From: Halomonas campaniensis
GTDB lineage: Bacteria; Pseudomonadota; Gammaproteobacteria; Pseudomonadales; Halomonadaceae
Direction of reading: 5' to 3'
Assembly (NCBI RefSeq): GCF_014193375.1
Contig: NZ_JACHZF010000008.1
Coordinates: 62,001-126,000 of the forward strand
DNA length: 64,000 bases
In this document: piece after piece, positions 1 through 9,657 of the stretch
Position numbering within the stretch: the stretch's first letter is position 1
Layout of the letters: the number at the start of each line of letters is the position of its first letter
Program-made: the position numbers and the translations under genes
The notes under the pieces: generated by a model
What the model was told of the DNA's origin: nothing
The model's database searches: none
What the model saw: only the letters and a program-made list of their open reading frames with translations

Positions 1-1217
1 ACCACGTCGCTGGCATCGTCGACGATCAGCTTCATCAGGCAGCGCTCGCTGCTGCCCGACAGCGTGTGCTTCATGGGCCGGAAGTCGGCGGTGTAGACCC
101 GGATCTCGCCGCACTGCTCGCGGGCCGCCTCCTCGGAGAGCCCCACGGTGCCGATGTTGGGGTGGCAGAAGACGGCCGTGGCGATGTTGCGGTAGTCCAG
201 CGGTGACCCGGGCGGGGTCTCGCCGAAGTGGTGCTGGACCATGTGCATGGCCTCGGCCAGGGCCACCGGAGTGAGCTCCGGCCCGCCGGTGACGTCGCCC
301 AGTGCGAGGATCGACGGCAGCGAGGTCTCGAAGCGGTCGTTGACCCGCAGGTAGCCGCCGTCGTCGAGCTCCAGGCCCAGCGCCTCGAGGCCCAGCCCCG
401 CCAGGTGCGGCCGGCGCCCGGTGGCGGCCAGCACCGCGTCCACCTCGTGTCGCTCGCCGCTGGTCAGGGTCACCGCCAGGCCGCCCTCGACCCGCTCGAT
501 GGCGGCGATGTTCTCCTCGAAGTGCAGGTTGACCCCCTTGGCCGCCATCTGGTCCCGGGTGAACTCGCGCACCTCGCGATCGAAGCCGCGCAGGAACAGG
601 TCGCCGCGGTAGACCAGGTGCGTCTCGCTGCCCAGGCCGTTGAAGATGCTGGCGAACTCCACGGCGATGTAGCCGCCACCCAGCACCAGGAAGCGCTCCG
701 GGAAGGTGTCGAGGTCGAACACCTCGTTGGAGGTCAGGGCCAGCTCGCTGCCGGGGAAGTCGGGCACCCAGGGCCAGCCCCCCACGGCCACCAGGATCTT
801 CGCGGCGGTGTGGGTCTCGCCGGCCACCTCCACGGTATGGGGGTCCACCACCCGGGCGCGGCCATGGATCAGCTGGACTCCGGCGCCCTCGAGCAGGCGG
901 CCGTAGATGCCGTTGAGGCGCTTGATCTCGCCGATCTTGTTGTCGCGCAGCGTGGCCCAGTCGAATTCGGGCGCCTCCGCGAGCTGCCAGCCGAAGCCGG
1001 CGGCGTCCTCGAAGGCGTCATGGAAATGGGCGGCATAGGAGTAGAGCTTCTTGGGCACGCAGCCGACGTTGACGCAGGTGCCGCCCAGGTAGCGATCCTC
1101 GGCCACGGCGACCCGGGCACCGCTGGCCGCCGCGGTGCGGGCCGCACGCACACCGCCTGAGCCGGCGCCGATGACGAAGAGGTCCCAGTCATGCTGGGGG
1201 GCGAGGTTCTCGGACAC
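1..1217 (-). CDS. gor: glutathione-disulfide reductase, C-terminus cut by window edge
   Basis: This flavoprotein reduces glutathione disulfide with NADPH in the cytoplasm. The frame starts at a GTG (1215-1217) preceded by AAGGAGA on the minus strand and stays open to base 1, so about 405 of the usual 450 residues are present. Seen: the FAD-binding GAGSGG near residue 17, the redox disulfide motif GGTCVNVGCVPKK (C48 and C53), and a second Rossmann motif GGGYIAVEF. The VPKK after the second cysteine and the following YAAHF are typical of glutathione reductase rather than lipoamide or mercuric reductase. The C-terminal catalytic His-Glu pair lies outside the window. A minus-strand extended -10 at 1266-1274 is the likely promoter. 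Confidence 0.93.
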   Translation of the reverse strand, partial: MSENLAPQHDWDLFVIGAGSGGVRAARTAAASGARVAVAEDRYLGGTCVNVGCVPKKLYSYAAHFHDAFEDAAGFGWQLAEAPEFDWATLRDNKIGEIKRLNGIYGRLLEGAGVQLIHGRARVVDPHTVEVAGETHTAAKILVAVGGWPWVPDFPGSELALTSNEVFDLDTFPERFLVLGGGYIAVEFASIFNGLGSETHLVYRGDLFLRGFDREVREFTRDQMAAKGVNLHFEENIAAIERVEGGLAVTLTSGERHEVDAVLAATGRRPHLAGLGLEALGLELDDGGYLRVNDRFETSLPSILALGDVTGGPELTPVALAEAMHMVQHHFGETPPGSPLDYRNIATAVFCHPNIGTVGLSEEAAREQCGEIRVYTADFRPMKHTLSGSSERCLMKLIVDDASDV

Positions 1218-1265
1218 GGGGGTCTCCTTCTGCTGTGGCCGCAAGGGCCGACACGTCGTGGCCGC

Positions 1266-1274
1266 ATCATACCA
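1266..1274 (-). promoter_or_regulatory. candidate extended -10 promoter for gor
   Basis: On the minus strand a TG-N-TATGAT element (hexamer at 1266-1271) sits about 49 bases upstream of the gor GTG start. No good -35 is visible at the usual distance, which is tolerated by extended -10 promoters. This is a pattern match only. Confidence 0.45.
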
Positions 1275-1383
1275 GCCGAGCCGGGGCCTCGGCAGGCGTC
1301 GATTTGACCCACCGTCGGTCAGGCGGTAAAAGGAGCCACCGGTCGCAAGGCCACCCCCGTCCCACCACCGGATACGCTCTCCG

Positions 1384-2031
1384 ATGAACCAGGAAATCGA
1401 AGGCCTGCTGGACAACAACCGAGCCTGGGCCGCACGGGTCAGCCAGGATGACCCCGACTTCTTTGCCCGCCTGTCGCGGCAGCAGAACCCCGCCTACCTG
1501 TGGATCGGCTGTTCCGACAGCCGGGTGCCGGCCAACCAGATCATTTCCCTGCCGCCCGGCGAGGTGTTCGTGCACCGCAACGTGGCCAACCTGGTGCACC
1601 CCAACGACCTCAACGCGCTGTCGGTGCTGCAGTACGCCGTCGAGGTGCTCGGCGTCCGCCACATCATGGTGGTGGGCCATTACGGCTGCGGCGGGGTGCG
1701 CGCGGCGGTCAGCGGCGGAGACAACGGCATGGTCGACATCTGGCTGCACTCGGTCCGGGAACTCTACAGCCGCCATCGCGCCTCACTGTCGACACTGCCC
1801 CTGGACGAGCAGGTGGACCGCATGTGCGAGCTCAACGCCCGGGACCAGGTGATGAACCTGTGCCGCACCAAGATCGTCCAGCACGCCTGGCAGCGCGGCC
1901 AGGAGCTGGCCGTCCACGGCTGGGTCTACGGGCTGGCGGACGGGCGGGTGAAGGACCTGGACTGCACGGTGTCGGGCCTCGACCAGGTGGATACCCTCTA
2001 CCGCATCGAGCGGCTGACGCCGGCCGGCTGA
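1384..2031 (+). CDS. can: beta-class carbonic anhydrase
   Basis: Zinc enzyme interconverting CO2 and bicarbonate in the cytoplasm, 215 residues, the usual size for the bacterial Can type. The zinc ligands are visible as C43 (in CSDSR), H99 and C102 (in GHYGCGGV), with the Asp-Arg dyad D45/R47. The ATG at 1384 gives the expected N-terminus for this family. It stands alone, divergent from gor and convergent with the cytochrome c' gene, whose stop begins 4 bases after this stop. Spacing gives no sign of an operon. Confidence 0.96.
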   Translation: MNQEIEGLLDNNRAWAARVSQDDPDFFARLSRQQNPAYLWIGCSDSRVPANQIISLPPGEVFVHRNVANLVHPNDLNALSVLQYAVEVLGVRHIMVVGHYGCGGVRAAVSGGDNGMVDIWLHSVRELYSRHRASLSTLPLDEQVDRMCELNARDQVMNLCRTKIVQHAWQRGQELAVHGWVYGLADGRVKDLDCTVSGLDQVDTLYRIERLTPAG

Positions 2032-2034
2032 GGG

Positions 2035-2523
2035 TCAGTACCGGTAGCGACGGTGACAGCTGCGGCAGGTCAGGCTCAGGTCCGACAGCTCGCGGGTCGC
2101 CGCCGCGTAGTCCTCCGCCTCCGCGGCGGCCCGTAGCGCCTCGACGCGGGCCTCCAGAGCGTCGAAGCCCTCGCTGAAGGCCTCCCACTCCTCCCAGATG
2201 CGGGCACGGGCCTCGGAGCCGCGCCCGTGGCTGCCCTCGATGAAGGCCGGACGGAGGTGGTCGCCGCTGGCCCGCTCGGCCAGTTCCTCCAGCCGGGGCG
2301 CCGCACCGCGGGCATCGCGGTTGTTCACCAGATCGAAGCGCAGCTGGCGCACCAGCCGCTCGATCTCCTTGAGCTCCTCCCGCCGCCAGGTCACCGCCTG
2401 GCGCGGATCCTCGAAGGCCGGGGCGCTGCCGTTGGCCGCGGCGGCGTCCGCGGCCGGTTCGGCCAGCAGCGGCGTCATCGGCAGGCCGGCGAGCAGCAGG
2501 ACGAATAAGGGGCGGGTGAGCAT
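2035..2523 (-). CDS. periplasmic class II cytochrome (cytochrome c' family)
   Basis: 162 residues with an N-terminal hydrophobic signal peptide (about residues 1-21, ending LLA) and a single haem c site at the extreme C-terminus: C153, C156 and H157 in CRSCH, with only five residues after it. That placement in a helical protein is the hallmark of cytochrome c' (class II), which folds as a four-helix bundle in the periplasm and binds NO or CO or moves electrons. The frame stays open far upstream, but the ATG at 2521-2523 is chosen because the signal peptide begins there. Physiological partner unknown; the neighbours do not suggest one. Confidence 0.85.
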   Translation of the reverse strand: MLTRPLFVLLLAGLPMTPLLAEPAADAAAANGSAPAFEDPRQAVTWRREELKEIERLVRQLRFDLVNNRDARGAAPRLEELAERASGDHLRPAFIEGSHGRGSEARARIWEEWEAFSEGFDALEARVEALRAAAEAEDYAAATRELSDLSLTCRSCHRRYRY

Positions 2524-2679
2524 GTCGTCGACTCCCAGGTGGTCCGGAACGCGGGGGCTCCTGCATCGCGCAGGAGCAGCGCATGATGCCAGCCCGCGAG
2601 CGGGCTGTCTTCCCCGCCCACAGGCGCGGCCGCAGGCGTTACACTCAACAGGACTCCCCATCGCATCACAGGACCCCCG

Positions 2680-3975
2680 ATGACCGAGCTCGACCAGCAG
2701 CAGCGTGACCATCTCCGGGCGCTCGATGATGCCTATGCCCGGGTGCTGGAGGCGCAGAGGCTGGATGGCGTGCTGCTCTACAGCGGCCATCCCGCCCGGC
2801 ACTTCGGCGATGACCAGCACGCCAGCTTCGCCGCCTACGGCCACTTCATCCACTGGACCGGCCAGGCCGAGCTGGCCCACTGCTGGCTGCTGGTTCGGCC
2901 GGGCCAGGTGCCGGTGCTCTACCTGCATGCCCCGGCGGACTACTGGCACCTGCCGGCACGCCTGCCCGAGGCGCCCTGGGTCGACCATTTCCGGGTCGTG
3001 CCCCGCGACCGGGCCGACCCGCCCGCCCTGCCCCCCGGGCGCCATGCGGTACTGGGCGATGTCGCCCCTGCCGACGCCAGCGCCCTGGGCGCCGAGCTCA
3101 ACCCGGCGGCGCTGGTCACCGCCCTGGACGAGCTGCGCGTGCGCAAGAGCGACTACGAGGCAAGCTGCCTGCGCGAGGCCAACCGTTGCGCCATGCAGGG
3201 CCACCGGGCGGCCCGCGAGGCCTTCCTGGCCGGCGGTGCCGAACTCGATATCCAGCTCGCCTACCTGGGGGCTTCCCGCCAGCGGGAATCCGCCCTGCCC
3301 TACGGCAATATCGTCGGGGTCAACGCCCATGGCGGCGTGCTGCACTATCAGCACTACGCCCTGGAGGCGCCGCCGCGCCGACACAGCCTGCTGGTCGACG
3401 GCGGCCACCGCCATCGCGGCTACTGCGCCGACATCACCCGCAGCTGGGCCGGCCCCGACGCCGACCCGCTGTTCGCGCCGCTGGTCGCCGGCGTCACCGC
3501 CCTGCAGCGGCGGCTGATCGGCGAGCTCGCCCCCGGAGTGAGCTTCGTGGCGCTGCACCGGCAGATGCACGAGGGCCTGGCGGCGCTGCTGGTGGCGCAC
3601 GGCCTGGTGACGGCCTCCCCAGAGGCGGCCCTGGCCAGCGGCATCACCCGCGCCTTCTGCCCCCATGGCCTGGGCCACCTGCTCGGCGTGCAGGTCCACG
3701 ACGTGGCGGGCCGCCTCGACGGCGAGGGCCACCCCCTGCCGCCGCCCGCCGAGCACCCGGCGCTGCGGCTGACCCGGGAACTGGAGGCGGGCATGGTGGT
3801 CACCATGGAGCCGGGGCTTTATGTCATCCCGATGCTGCTCGCGGCCCACCGCGGATCCCCGGAGATCGACTGGGAGCGGGTCGACCGCCTGGCCAGCCAC
3901 GGCGGGATCCGCATCGAGGACAACGTCCGGGTCACGGGCCGGGGTCCCGACAACCTGACGCCCCAGGACGAGTGA
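2680..3975 (+). CDS. pepQ: Xaa-Pro dipeptidase
   Basis: Cytoplasmic metallopeptidase of the M24 (pita-bread) family that cleaves dipeptides with C-terminal proline; 431 residues, close to E. coli PepQ. The N-terminal third carries the PepQ-type domain with an NCWLLV-like stretch (here AHCWLLV) and DYWH. The C-terminal two thirds holds the dinuclear metal site: an aspartate in VDGGHRHRGYCADITRSW, the histidine of GLGHLLG, and the glutamates of TMEPGLY and IEDNV. Some PepQ enzymes also hydrolyse organophosphate esters. The next gene starts 7 bases downstream, so the two are probably co-transcribed. Confidence 0.94.
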   Translation: MTELDQQQRDHLRALDDAYARVLEAQRLDGVLLYSGHPARHFGDDQHASFAAYGHFIHWTGQAELAHCWLLVRPGQVPVLYLHAPADYWHLPARLPEAPWVDHFRVVPRDRADPPALPPGRHAVLGDVAPADASALGAELNPAALVTALDELRVRKSDYEASCLREANRCAMQGHRAAREAFLAGGAELDIQLAYLGASRQRESALPYGNIVGVNAHGGVLHYQHYALEAPPRRHSLLVDGGHRHRGYCADITRSWAGPDADPLFAPLVAGVTALQRRLIGELAPGVSFVALHRQMHEGLAALLVAHGLVTASPEAALASGITRAFCPHGLGHLLGVQVHDVAGRLDGEGHPLPPPAEHPALRLTRELEAGMVVTMEPGLYVIPMLLAAHRGSPEIDWERVDRLASHGGIRIEDNVRVTGRGPDNLTPQDE

Positions 3976-3982
3976 TGCCGCC

Positions 3983-5017
3983 ATGACCGGTCAGCTCCAT
4001 CCCGCCGACTTCCGCCCGCCCCGCGGGCTGGCCAACCGCCACGTGCAGACCCTGCTGCCCCGCCTGCTGCCGCGCCGCCGCCTCCCCCATCGCGTGGAGA
4101 TCCTCGAGCTGCCCGACGGCGACTTCGTGGAGCTGGCCTGGGCGCACCCCGCCCCCGCCGACCCGGCGGCCCCGGTCTTCGTGCTGTTCCACGGCCTGGA
4201 GGGCTCCCTGCACTCGCCCTATGCCCGGGAGCTGCTCGCCACCGCCGCGGGCCTCGGCTGGCGGGCCGTGCTGATGCACTTCCGCGGCTGCGGCCGCCTG
4301 CCCAACCGGCTGCCCCGCGCCTACCACAGCGGCGATACCGCCGACGCCTACTGGCTGATCGGCCAGCTCGGCCAGCGCTATCCCCGGGCCCTCAAGGTCG
4401 CCGCCGGCGTCTCGCTGGGCGCCAACATGCTGGTCAAGCTGGTGGCCGAACAGGGCGGCGACGGCCTCGACCTGGCCGGCGCCATCGCCATCAGCGCCCC
4501 CCTCGACCTGGCGGCCAGCGCCGAGACCCTGCATCGGGGCTTTGCCCGGGTCTACGAGCGCCACCTGCTGGCGTCTCTCAAGGCCAGGACCGCGGCCCGC
4601 CTCGACGCGCTGCCCCTGGCCCTGGACCGGGCGGCGCTGGCCGCACTGGACAGCCTGCGCGACTACGACGACGCGGTGACGGCCCCGCTGCACGGCTTCG
4701 CCGGCGCCGAGGACTACTATCGACGCGCCTCGGCCGGACGGCTGATCGGCGAGCTGGAGCTGCCCACCCTGCTGCTCCACGCTGACGATGATCCCTTCAT
4801 GCCCCCGGGACTCTTCGCGCGGCTGCCGTCGCCGGGTGACGCGGTGCGGGTGGAGGTGGCCCGGCACGGCGGGCACGTGGGATTCATGGAACGCCGGGGC
4901 GGCCGCCTGCGTTCCTGGCTGGCGCGCCGAGTGGCCCGCCAGCTGGAGGACTGGTCCCGCCCGGCCGGCGGCCAGGCGTGGCCCGACCGGCGGCGGGTCA
5001 GCCGATCGGGCAGCTGA
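3983..5017 (+). CDS. yheT: YheT-type alpha/beta hydrolase
   Basis: 344-residue alpha/beta hydrolase of the YheT/EMB8 group. The N-terminus has the family motif around [15 protein letters not shown]. The core shows HGLEGS (oxyanion region), the nucleophile elbow GVSLGAN and a C-terminal histidine in HGGHVGF that fits the catalytic triad. Substrate is not known for the family; it is thought to act on esters or lipids. It follows pepQ by 7 bases. Its last 20 bases overlap the 3' end of the convergent msrA gene. Confidence 0.9.
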   Translation: MTGQLHPADFRPPRGLANRHVQTLLPRLLPRRRLPHRVEILELPDGDFVELAWAHPAPADPAAPVFVLFHGLEGSLHSPYARELLATAAGLGWRAVLMHFRGCGRLPNRLPRAYHSGDTADAYWLIGQLGQRYPRALKVAAGVSLGANMLVKLVAEQGGDGLDLAGAIAISAPLDLAASAETLHRGFARVYERHLLASLKARTAARLDALPLALDRAALAALDSLRDYDDAVTAPLHGFAGAEDYYRRASAGRLIGELELPTLLLHADDDPFMPPGLFARLPSPGDAVRVEVARHGGHVGFMERRGGRLRSWLARRVARQLEDWSRPAGGQAWPDRRRVSRSGS

Positions 5018-5612
5018 CGCCGGTGCCGCGCAGTCCGCAGTAGCCGCCAGGGTTCCGGTCCAGGTACTGCTGGTGGTACTCCTCGGCGTAGTAGAAGGCC
5101 GTGAGCGGCGCGATCTCGGTGGTGATGGTACCGCCACCGGCACGCGCCAGGGCCTGCTGGTAGGCCTCGCGGGTCCGCCGGGCCGCCTCGAGCTGGTCGT
5201 CGCCGGTGGTGAAGATCGCCGAGCGGTACTGGGAGCCCACGTCGTTGCCCTGGCGGTCGCCCTGGGTGGGGTCGTGGGCCTCCCAGAACACCTGCAGCAG
5301 CCGTTCGAGGTCGATGCGCTGCGGGTCGTAGACCACCCTGACCACCTCGGCATGGCCGGTGCGCCCGGTGCAGGTCTCCTCGTAGGTGGGATGGGGGGTC
5401 ACCCCGCCGGCATAGCCCACCGCCGTGACGACCACCCCGGGGAGCTGCCAGAACAGCCGCTCGGCGCCCCAGAAGCAGCCCAGGCCCAGCACGATCTCCC
5501 GCAGCCCCGCCTCGAAAGGGGGCAGCATGGAGCGGCCGTTGACCCGGTGCACGCCGCTGACGGGGATGGGGGTATCGCGCCCCGGCAGGGCGCGGTCAGG
5601 ATCGAGGGTCAT
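4998..5612 (-). CDS. msrA: peptide-methionine (S)-S-oxide reductase
   Basis: Repairs oxidised methionine (S epimer) in proteins; 204 residues. The catalytic GCFWG motif is at 45-49 (C46), EYHQQY follows later, and resolving cysteines lie in the tail [16 protein letters not shown]. The ATG at 5610-5612 is preferred over upstream starts because AAGGAGA lies 6 bases ahead of it. The first 40 residues match the longer, E. coli-like MsrA form. It lies just downstream of tamB on the same strand (23-base gap), as well as facing yheT, so it may be the last gene of the tam transcript. Confidence 0.96.
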   Translation of the reverse strand: MTLDPDRALPGRDTPIPVSGVHRVNGRSMLPPFEAGLREIVLGLGCFWGAERLFWQLPGVVVTAVGYAGGVTPHPTYEETCTGRTGHAEVVRVVYDPQRIDLERLLQVFWEAHDPTQGDRQGNDVGSQYRSAIFTTGDDQLEAARRTREAYQQALARAGGGTITTEIAPLTAFYYAEEYHQQYLDRNPGGYCGLRGTGVSCPIG

Positions 5613-5634
5613 GGTCGTCTCCTTGGTCACGGGT

Positions 5635-8600
5635 TCATTCGTCGAGCCGGGGCGGCTTGCCCGGCCGGCTGAAGGCATAGACGAGATCCACGGCCTGGGC
5701 CGCCCCGGAGATCGCCTCCAGGTAGAGGTTCCGCCACAGGGTATAGCGCAGGGTCAGCTCGGCGATGGGCGAGAAGACCCCGACACCATAGCTGATCTTC
5801 AGGTCGTCGGTGAGCTGGCCGCTGACCACCACCTGGCTCTCCTCGCCGGTCCCCGCGGTCTCCAGGGCCAGCTCGGAGATGCCGAAGGCCTCGCCGATGG
5901 CGCCCACCGCTCCGCCGGTCTGGCCGAGGGTCAGGCCCAGCAGGGCCTGGGTCAGGGCCCCATCGGTATCGCTGTCGTCCGGGGCCCGGCCGCGCAGCAG
6001 ATAGGAGAGCGCCCGTGCCTCGTCCATGGCCGGCTCGGAGAAGACCCGCAGCTGCGGCGACTCGGCGGTGCCGGTGACGCGCAGGCCGGCGATGACCCCG
6101 TCCTGGGTCACGTTGGGGTTGCGGATCGCCTCGAAGCTCAGCAGCGGCTGGTCGGGAGGGCCGCTGAACAGCAGCTGGCCCTCGCGGATCAGCAGGTCCT
6201 GGCCATAGGCCCGGAAGCGCCCGTCCACCAGGTTGACGTCGCCGAACAGCTGCACCGGTCCGCTCTGCTGACGCACCTCGAGCACACCGGACAGGCCCGA
6301 CTCCAGCCCGTAGGCGGAGAGCTGCATGTCCGGCCCGAGGCGCAGCTCGATCTGGACGTCCACCGCCATGCCCGCCTCGGCCAGGGCCTGGGCGGCGCTC
6401 TCGCCGGGCTCCCCGTCCGCCACCTCGGCGGCGCGCTCGGCCTGGCGGCGCGCCCGCTCCTCGTCCCGGGGGGTAATGATGATCTCGTCGGGGCTGGGCG
6501 ATACCGCCGACGCCGGCAGCTCGCCGACCTCCAGGCGCGCCCAGGGAACCTGCACATTGCCGCGCACCTGCAGCCGGTCGGGACGCACGCGGATCTGCAG
6601 GTCGGGGGCCATGCGCAGTTGGCCGAAGGCCGGCAGCACGGCCAGCAGCGGCTGGTCGCGACCGTCGATGTCGACGGCGACGCGCCACTCGTCGGGGCTC
6701 GGCCAGGCGGCATCGCCGCTCAGGTCGAGACGGCCCTCCTCCGCGGCGATGAAGCCGTTGATCTGGCCCCGGTCACCGTCCAGCCGGACCTCCAACTCGC
6801 CATCGCGCACCGCGAGGGGGACATCGGCCCCCTGCACGCGCAGGCCAGCGAGGCCGATGCGCCCCGCCAGCCCCGGCGCCTCGCGGGTGCCGGTGATCCG
6901 CACGTCGCCGGCGAGGTCACCCTCCAGGGTCTCCATGCCGGCGACCAGGGTACGGAACCGGGAGAGCTGCAGGCCGGACAGCACCAGCCGACCGTCCAGG
7001 CGACCCTCGCCGGCGGGGTCGTCGATGCGCATCTCCAGGCCGACCTCCCCGGCCTCGGCCAGGACCAGCGACAGGTCCACTTCGGCGCTGCCCGGGTCGG
7101 CCCGGCCCGCCACCGTCAGCCGCGTGGCCGGCAGCTCCCAGGGCTGGCCGTAGGCATCGAGCCCCGCCACCTCGAGCTCGCTCTCCAGGCGCAGGTCGGC
7201 CTGCCAGGCCGCCCCGCCCTGGCGCCATTCGGCCACCAGCTCGGCGTCGGTGGCCCCGTCCAGGCGCCAGTCGTCGGGTACGGCCTCCGCGAGCAGCGAC
7301 ATCGGCAGCGCGCGAAGCGACAGTCGCACCTGGCCGCTGTCGGCCGAGGCGTCCAGCGCCTGGTCGAGGCACAGGGCCCCGCCCTGCTCGCGGCGCAGGC
7401 AGAAGGGCTGGACCCGGGCGCTGCCGGCGACCAGGTCGGCCTCGAAGGCGAGCGCCTCGTCGAGGCGGATGTCGCCGAACTCGGTATCGACCTCCAGCGG
7501 CATCAGGCGCCCGGCATAGCGCTCCCGAGCCGGGTCGAGGCCGCCCTCCAGGGCCAGCCCGGCGCGGGAGAGCGGCATGCCCCGGCCGGCCTCGGCCGAC
7601 AGGGTCAGGCGGTGGTCGGAGAGGCGGCCCGCCAGGGCCAGGTCGATCTCGCTGAAGCGCTGGCCGGCGGCATTCAGGCGCTCGATCTGCAGGCCCAGGT
7701 CGAGCGCCGGATCCTCCAGGCCGCTGACCCGACCGGCCAGTCGCAGCCGATCGAGGCGATGCTCGGCAAAGCGCAGGGCGTCGGCGGTGAGCTCCAGGTC
7801 GAGCTGGGGCGCCTCGAGGGTGCCGGTGGCCGCGAAGTCGCCGGCCAGGGTGCCGGAGAGGTCATCGTGCAGGCTCGCCAGGGCCGGCATGTCGATCTCG
7901 CCGGCCAGGTCGAGCGCCTGCTCGCTGATCCGCCCCGCGGCAGACAGTCGGTTGTCGCCCTGCCGGAAGTCCAGGGTGTCGACTCGCCACTGCATCGCGC
8001 TGTTGCCGGCCAGGCGGGCCCGCAGGGAGAGCGGCAGCTCCTGGAGCTCGCCGTCGATGGCCAGGCGCGGCACCTCGACGGACCAGCCCTCCCCGGACTG
8101 GGTGAAGGCGGCCTCCAGGTCGCCGTCGAGGCGCCCGCTGATGCCGTCGACGAAGCGGCCCGGGTCGACGCGATCCAGCCGCACCCGCGCCTCCACGGCC
8201 AGCTCCTCGGCCCAGTCGACCCGACCGCGGGTGGTCACCGATGCACCGCCCAGGGTCAACGACAGCGGCGTCCAGGCGAAGTGCTCGAGGTCGCCGGTGC
8301 CGGTCAGGGCCACCCGGGTATAGGGAACCTCGGGGCCCTCCACCATCAGCGAGGCGGCGACCCGGTAGTCCAGCAGGCTGCCCTCGAGGCGCAGGGCGAG
8401 GGCCTCCACCAGCCAGGGCGCCGCGGGGTCGGTCGCCTCGTCGTCAGCGTCCGCCACGGCGCCGGGCAGTGGCCACTGGATCAGCTCGCTGGTGAGCGAG
8501 GCGGTGAAGGGCAGCGTCGGGTCCAGGGCATCCAGGCGGGCGTCGAGGTCGGCATTGACGGGCCCGGAGAGCCCGAGGCGCACCACCAGGTCGGCGAGGC

Positions 8601-9657
8601 TGCCGTCCAGGGCCAGGTCGATCCGCTGCCCGGCCAGCTCGGGCAGTCGGTCGGGCAGCCAGAGCGCCGCCTCGAGACGCGCCTCGAGCGGATAGTCCTC
8701 GCGCAGCGAGACGCTGGCCGCTAGCCGCGCGTCGGCGTCGCGGTTGCTCACCGTGAGCGGCCGGATCGTGATCTCGTGCCCCTGGCCCGAGAGGGTGAGG
8801 GCCAGGCGCTCGACGCCGTACTCCATGGCCCCCTCGATGCGAGTGTCCTCGACCAGCAGCTCCGGCACCTCGAGGCGCAGCGGCAGCGAGATATCGGGGA
8901 GCTCGCGGCGGGGCTGGTCGGCCAGGGGAGCGGCGGCCAGGCCCTCCAGCTCGGCGGCGACTTCCGCCGGCAGCGGGGAACGCACGGCGATCGCCGCGTC
9001 GATCGCCTCGGCGGCGACCCGGGGGCCCTCGTGCTCGCCCTCGCTGAGGGCCAGCTGCGCACCCGGGGAGAGCGGCAGCAACAGCCGGGTGCCGGCCAGG
9101 CGCGTCGGCAGCAGGGTCAGGGTATCGTCCTCGGCCACCGCCCCGCTGGTGAAACTCTCCCAGCGCACCCGGGTGCCGTCGGCGAGGCTGATCTCCACGT
9201 CGATCAGGGCCAGCGCGCGGATCTCCACCGGGAACGGCAGGCGGAGCTCACCGGGGGGCTCCCCCGGCTCGGCGGGCGCGTCGTCCGGCTCCCCCTCGCC
9301 CAGGCGGATCCTCGCCCCCTCCACCGCCAGGGTATCGAGGCAGAGGCGGCCGGCGAGCACGCAGTCCTCCGCCCAGGCCAGCTCGAGGCGGCGCACGGCG
9401 ACCCGGGCGGGGCCCGCCTCGAGGCGCAGGCCATGCAGCACCAGGCGGTCGAGGGGGGCCCCCTCGGAGGCCTCGAGGGCATAGAACCCGCGCTTGTCCC
9501 CCTGCTCCAGCAGCAGGCCGGTGCCCCAGGGGGACAGGGCCAGGCCGAGCACCAGGATGACCAGCCCCAGCAGCCAGAGCGGGAGCAGGATCAGCAGGCG
9601 AAAGAGGGCCCAGAGGAGGGTCAGAACTCTGGACCGATGGCGAAGTGAAGGCGCCAC
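5635..9657 (-). CDS. tamB: translocation and assembly module inner-membrane component TamB
   Basis: Very large protein (1340 residues) anchored in the inner membrane by one N-terminal helix (about residues 11-34, after a basic stretch). It spans the periplasm as a long beta-rich groove and ends in the DUF490/TamB domain. With TamA it helps assemble some autotransporters and moves phospholipid to the outer membrane. I place the start at the GTG at 9655-9657: there is no nearby in-frame ATG, and GAGG lies 7 bases upstream. This start makes the gene overlap tamA by 37 bases. The C-terminal region with [14 protein letters not shown] repeats and the ending [10 protein letters not shown] fits the family. 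The gene is complete. Function is inferred from its pairing with TamA. Confidence 0.92.
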   Translation of the reverse strand: MAPSLRHRSRVLTLLWALFRLLILLPLWLLGLVILVLGLALSPWGTGLLLEQGDKRGFYALEASEGAPLDRLVLHGLRLEAGPARVAVRRLELAWAEDCVLAGRLCLDTLAVEGARIRLGEGEPDDAPAEPGEPPGELRLPFPVEIRALALIDVEISLADGTRVRWESFTSGAVAEDDTLTLLPTRLAGTRLLLPLSPGAQLALSEGEHEGPRVAAEAIDAAIAVRSPLPAEVAAELEGLAAAPLADQPRRELPDISLPLRLEVPELLVEDTRIEGAMEYGVERLALTLSGQGHEITIRPLTVSNRDADARLAASVSLREDYPLEARLEAALWLPDRLPELAGQRIDLALDGSLADLVVRLGLSGPVNADLDARLDALDPTLPFTASLTSELIQWPLPGAVADADDEATDPAAPWLVEALALRLEGSLLDYRVAASLMVEGPEVPYTRVALTGTGDLEHFAWTPLSLTLGGASVTTRGRVDWAEELAVEARVRLDRVDPGRFVDGISGRLDGDLEAAFTQSGEGWSVEVPRLAIDGELQELPLSLRARLAGNSAMQWRVDTLDFRQGDNRLSAAGRISEQALDLAGEIDMPALASLHDDLSGTLAGDFAATGTLEAPQLDLELTADALRFAEHRLDRLRLAGRVSGLEDPALDLGLQIERLNAAGQRFSEIDLALAGRLSDHRLTLSAEAGRGMPLSRAGLALEGGLDPARERYAGRLMPLEVDTEFGDIRLDEALAFEADLVAGSARVQPFCLRREQGGALCLDQALDASADSGQVRLSLRALPMSLLAEAVPDDWRLDGATDAELVAEWRQGGAAWQADLRLESELEVAGLDAYGQPWELPATRLTVAGRADPGSAEVDLSLVLAEAGEVGLEMRIDDPAGEGRLDGRLVLSGLQLSRFRTLVAGMETLEGDLAGDVRITGTREAPGLAGRIGLAGLRVQGADVPLAVRDGELEVRLDGDRGQINGFIAAEEGRLDLSGDAAWPSPDEWRVAVDIDGRDQPLLAVLPAFGQLRMAPDLQIRVRPDRLQVRGNVQVPWARLEVGELPASAVSPSPDEIIITPRDEERARRQAERAAEVADGEPGESAAQALAEAGMAVDVQIELRLGPDMQLSAYGLESGLSGVLEVRQQSGPVQLFGDVNLVDGRFRAYGQDLLIREGQLLFSGPPDQPLLSFEAIRNPNVTQDGVIAGLRVTGTAESPQLRVFSEPAMDEARALSYLLRGRAPDDSDTDGALTQALLGLTLGQTGGAVGAIGEAFGISELALETAGTGEESQVVVSGQLTDDLKISYGVGVFSPIAELTLRYTLWRNLYLEAISGAAQAVDLVYAFSRPGKPPRLDE

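Noticed and set aside
2524..3984. Long upstream extension of the cytochrome c' frame through pepQ
   Set aside because: The region is antisense to pepQ; the real start is the ATG at 2521-2523, where a signal peptide begins.
5425..8724. 1099-codon open frame on the plus strand opposite tamB
   Set aside because: It is antisense to a clear TamB gene, has low-complexity composition (Gln, Gly, Ala, Leu) and no domain. GC-rich genes often leave such long open frames.
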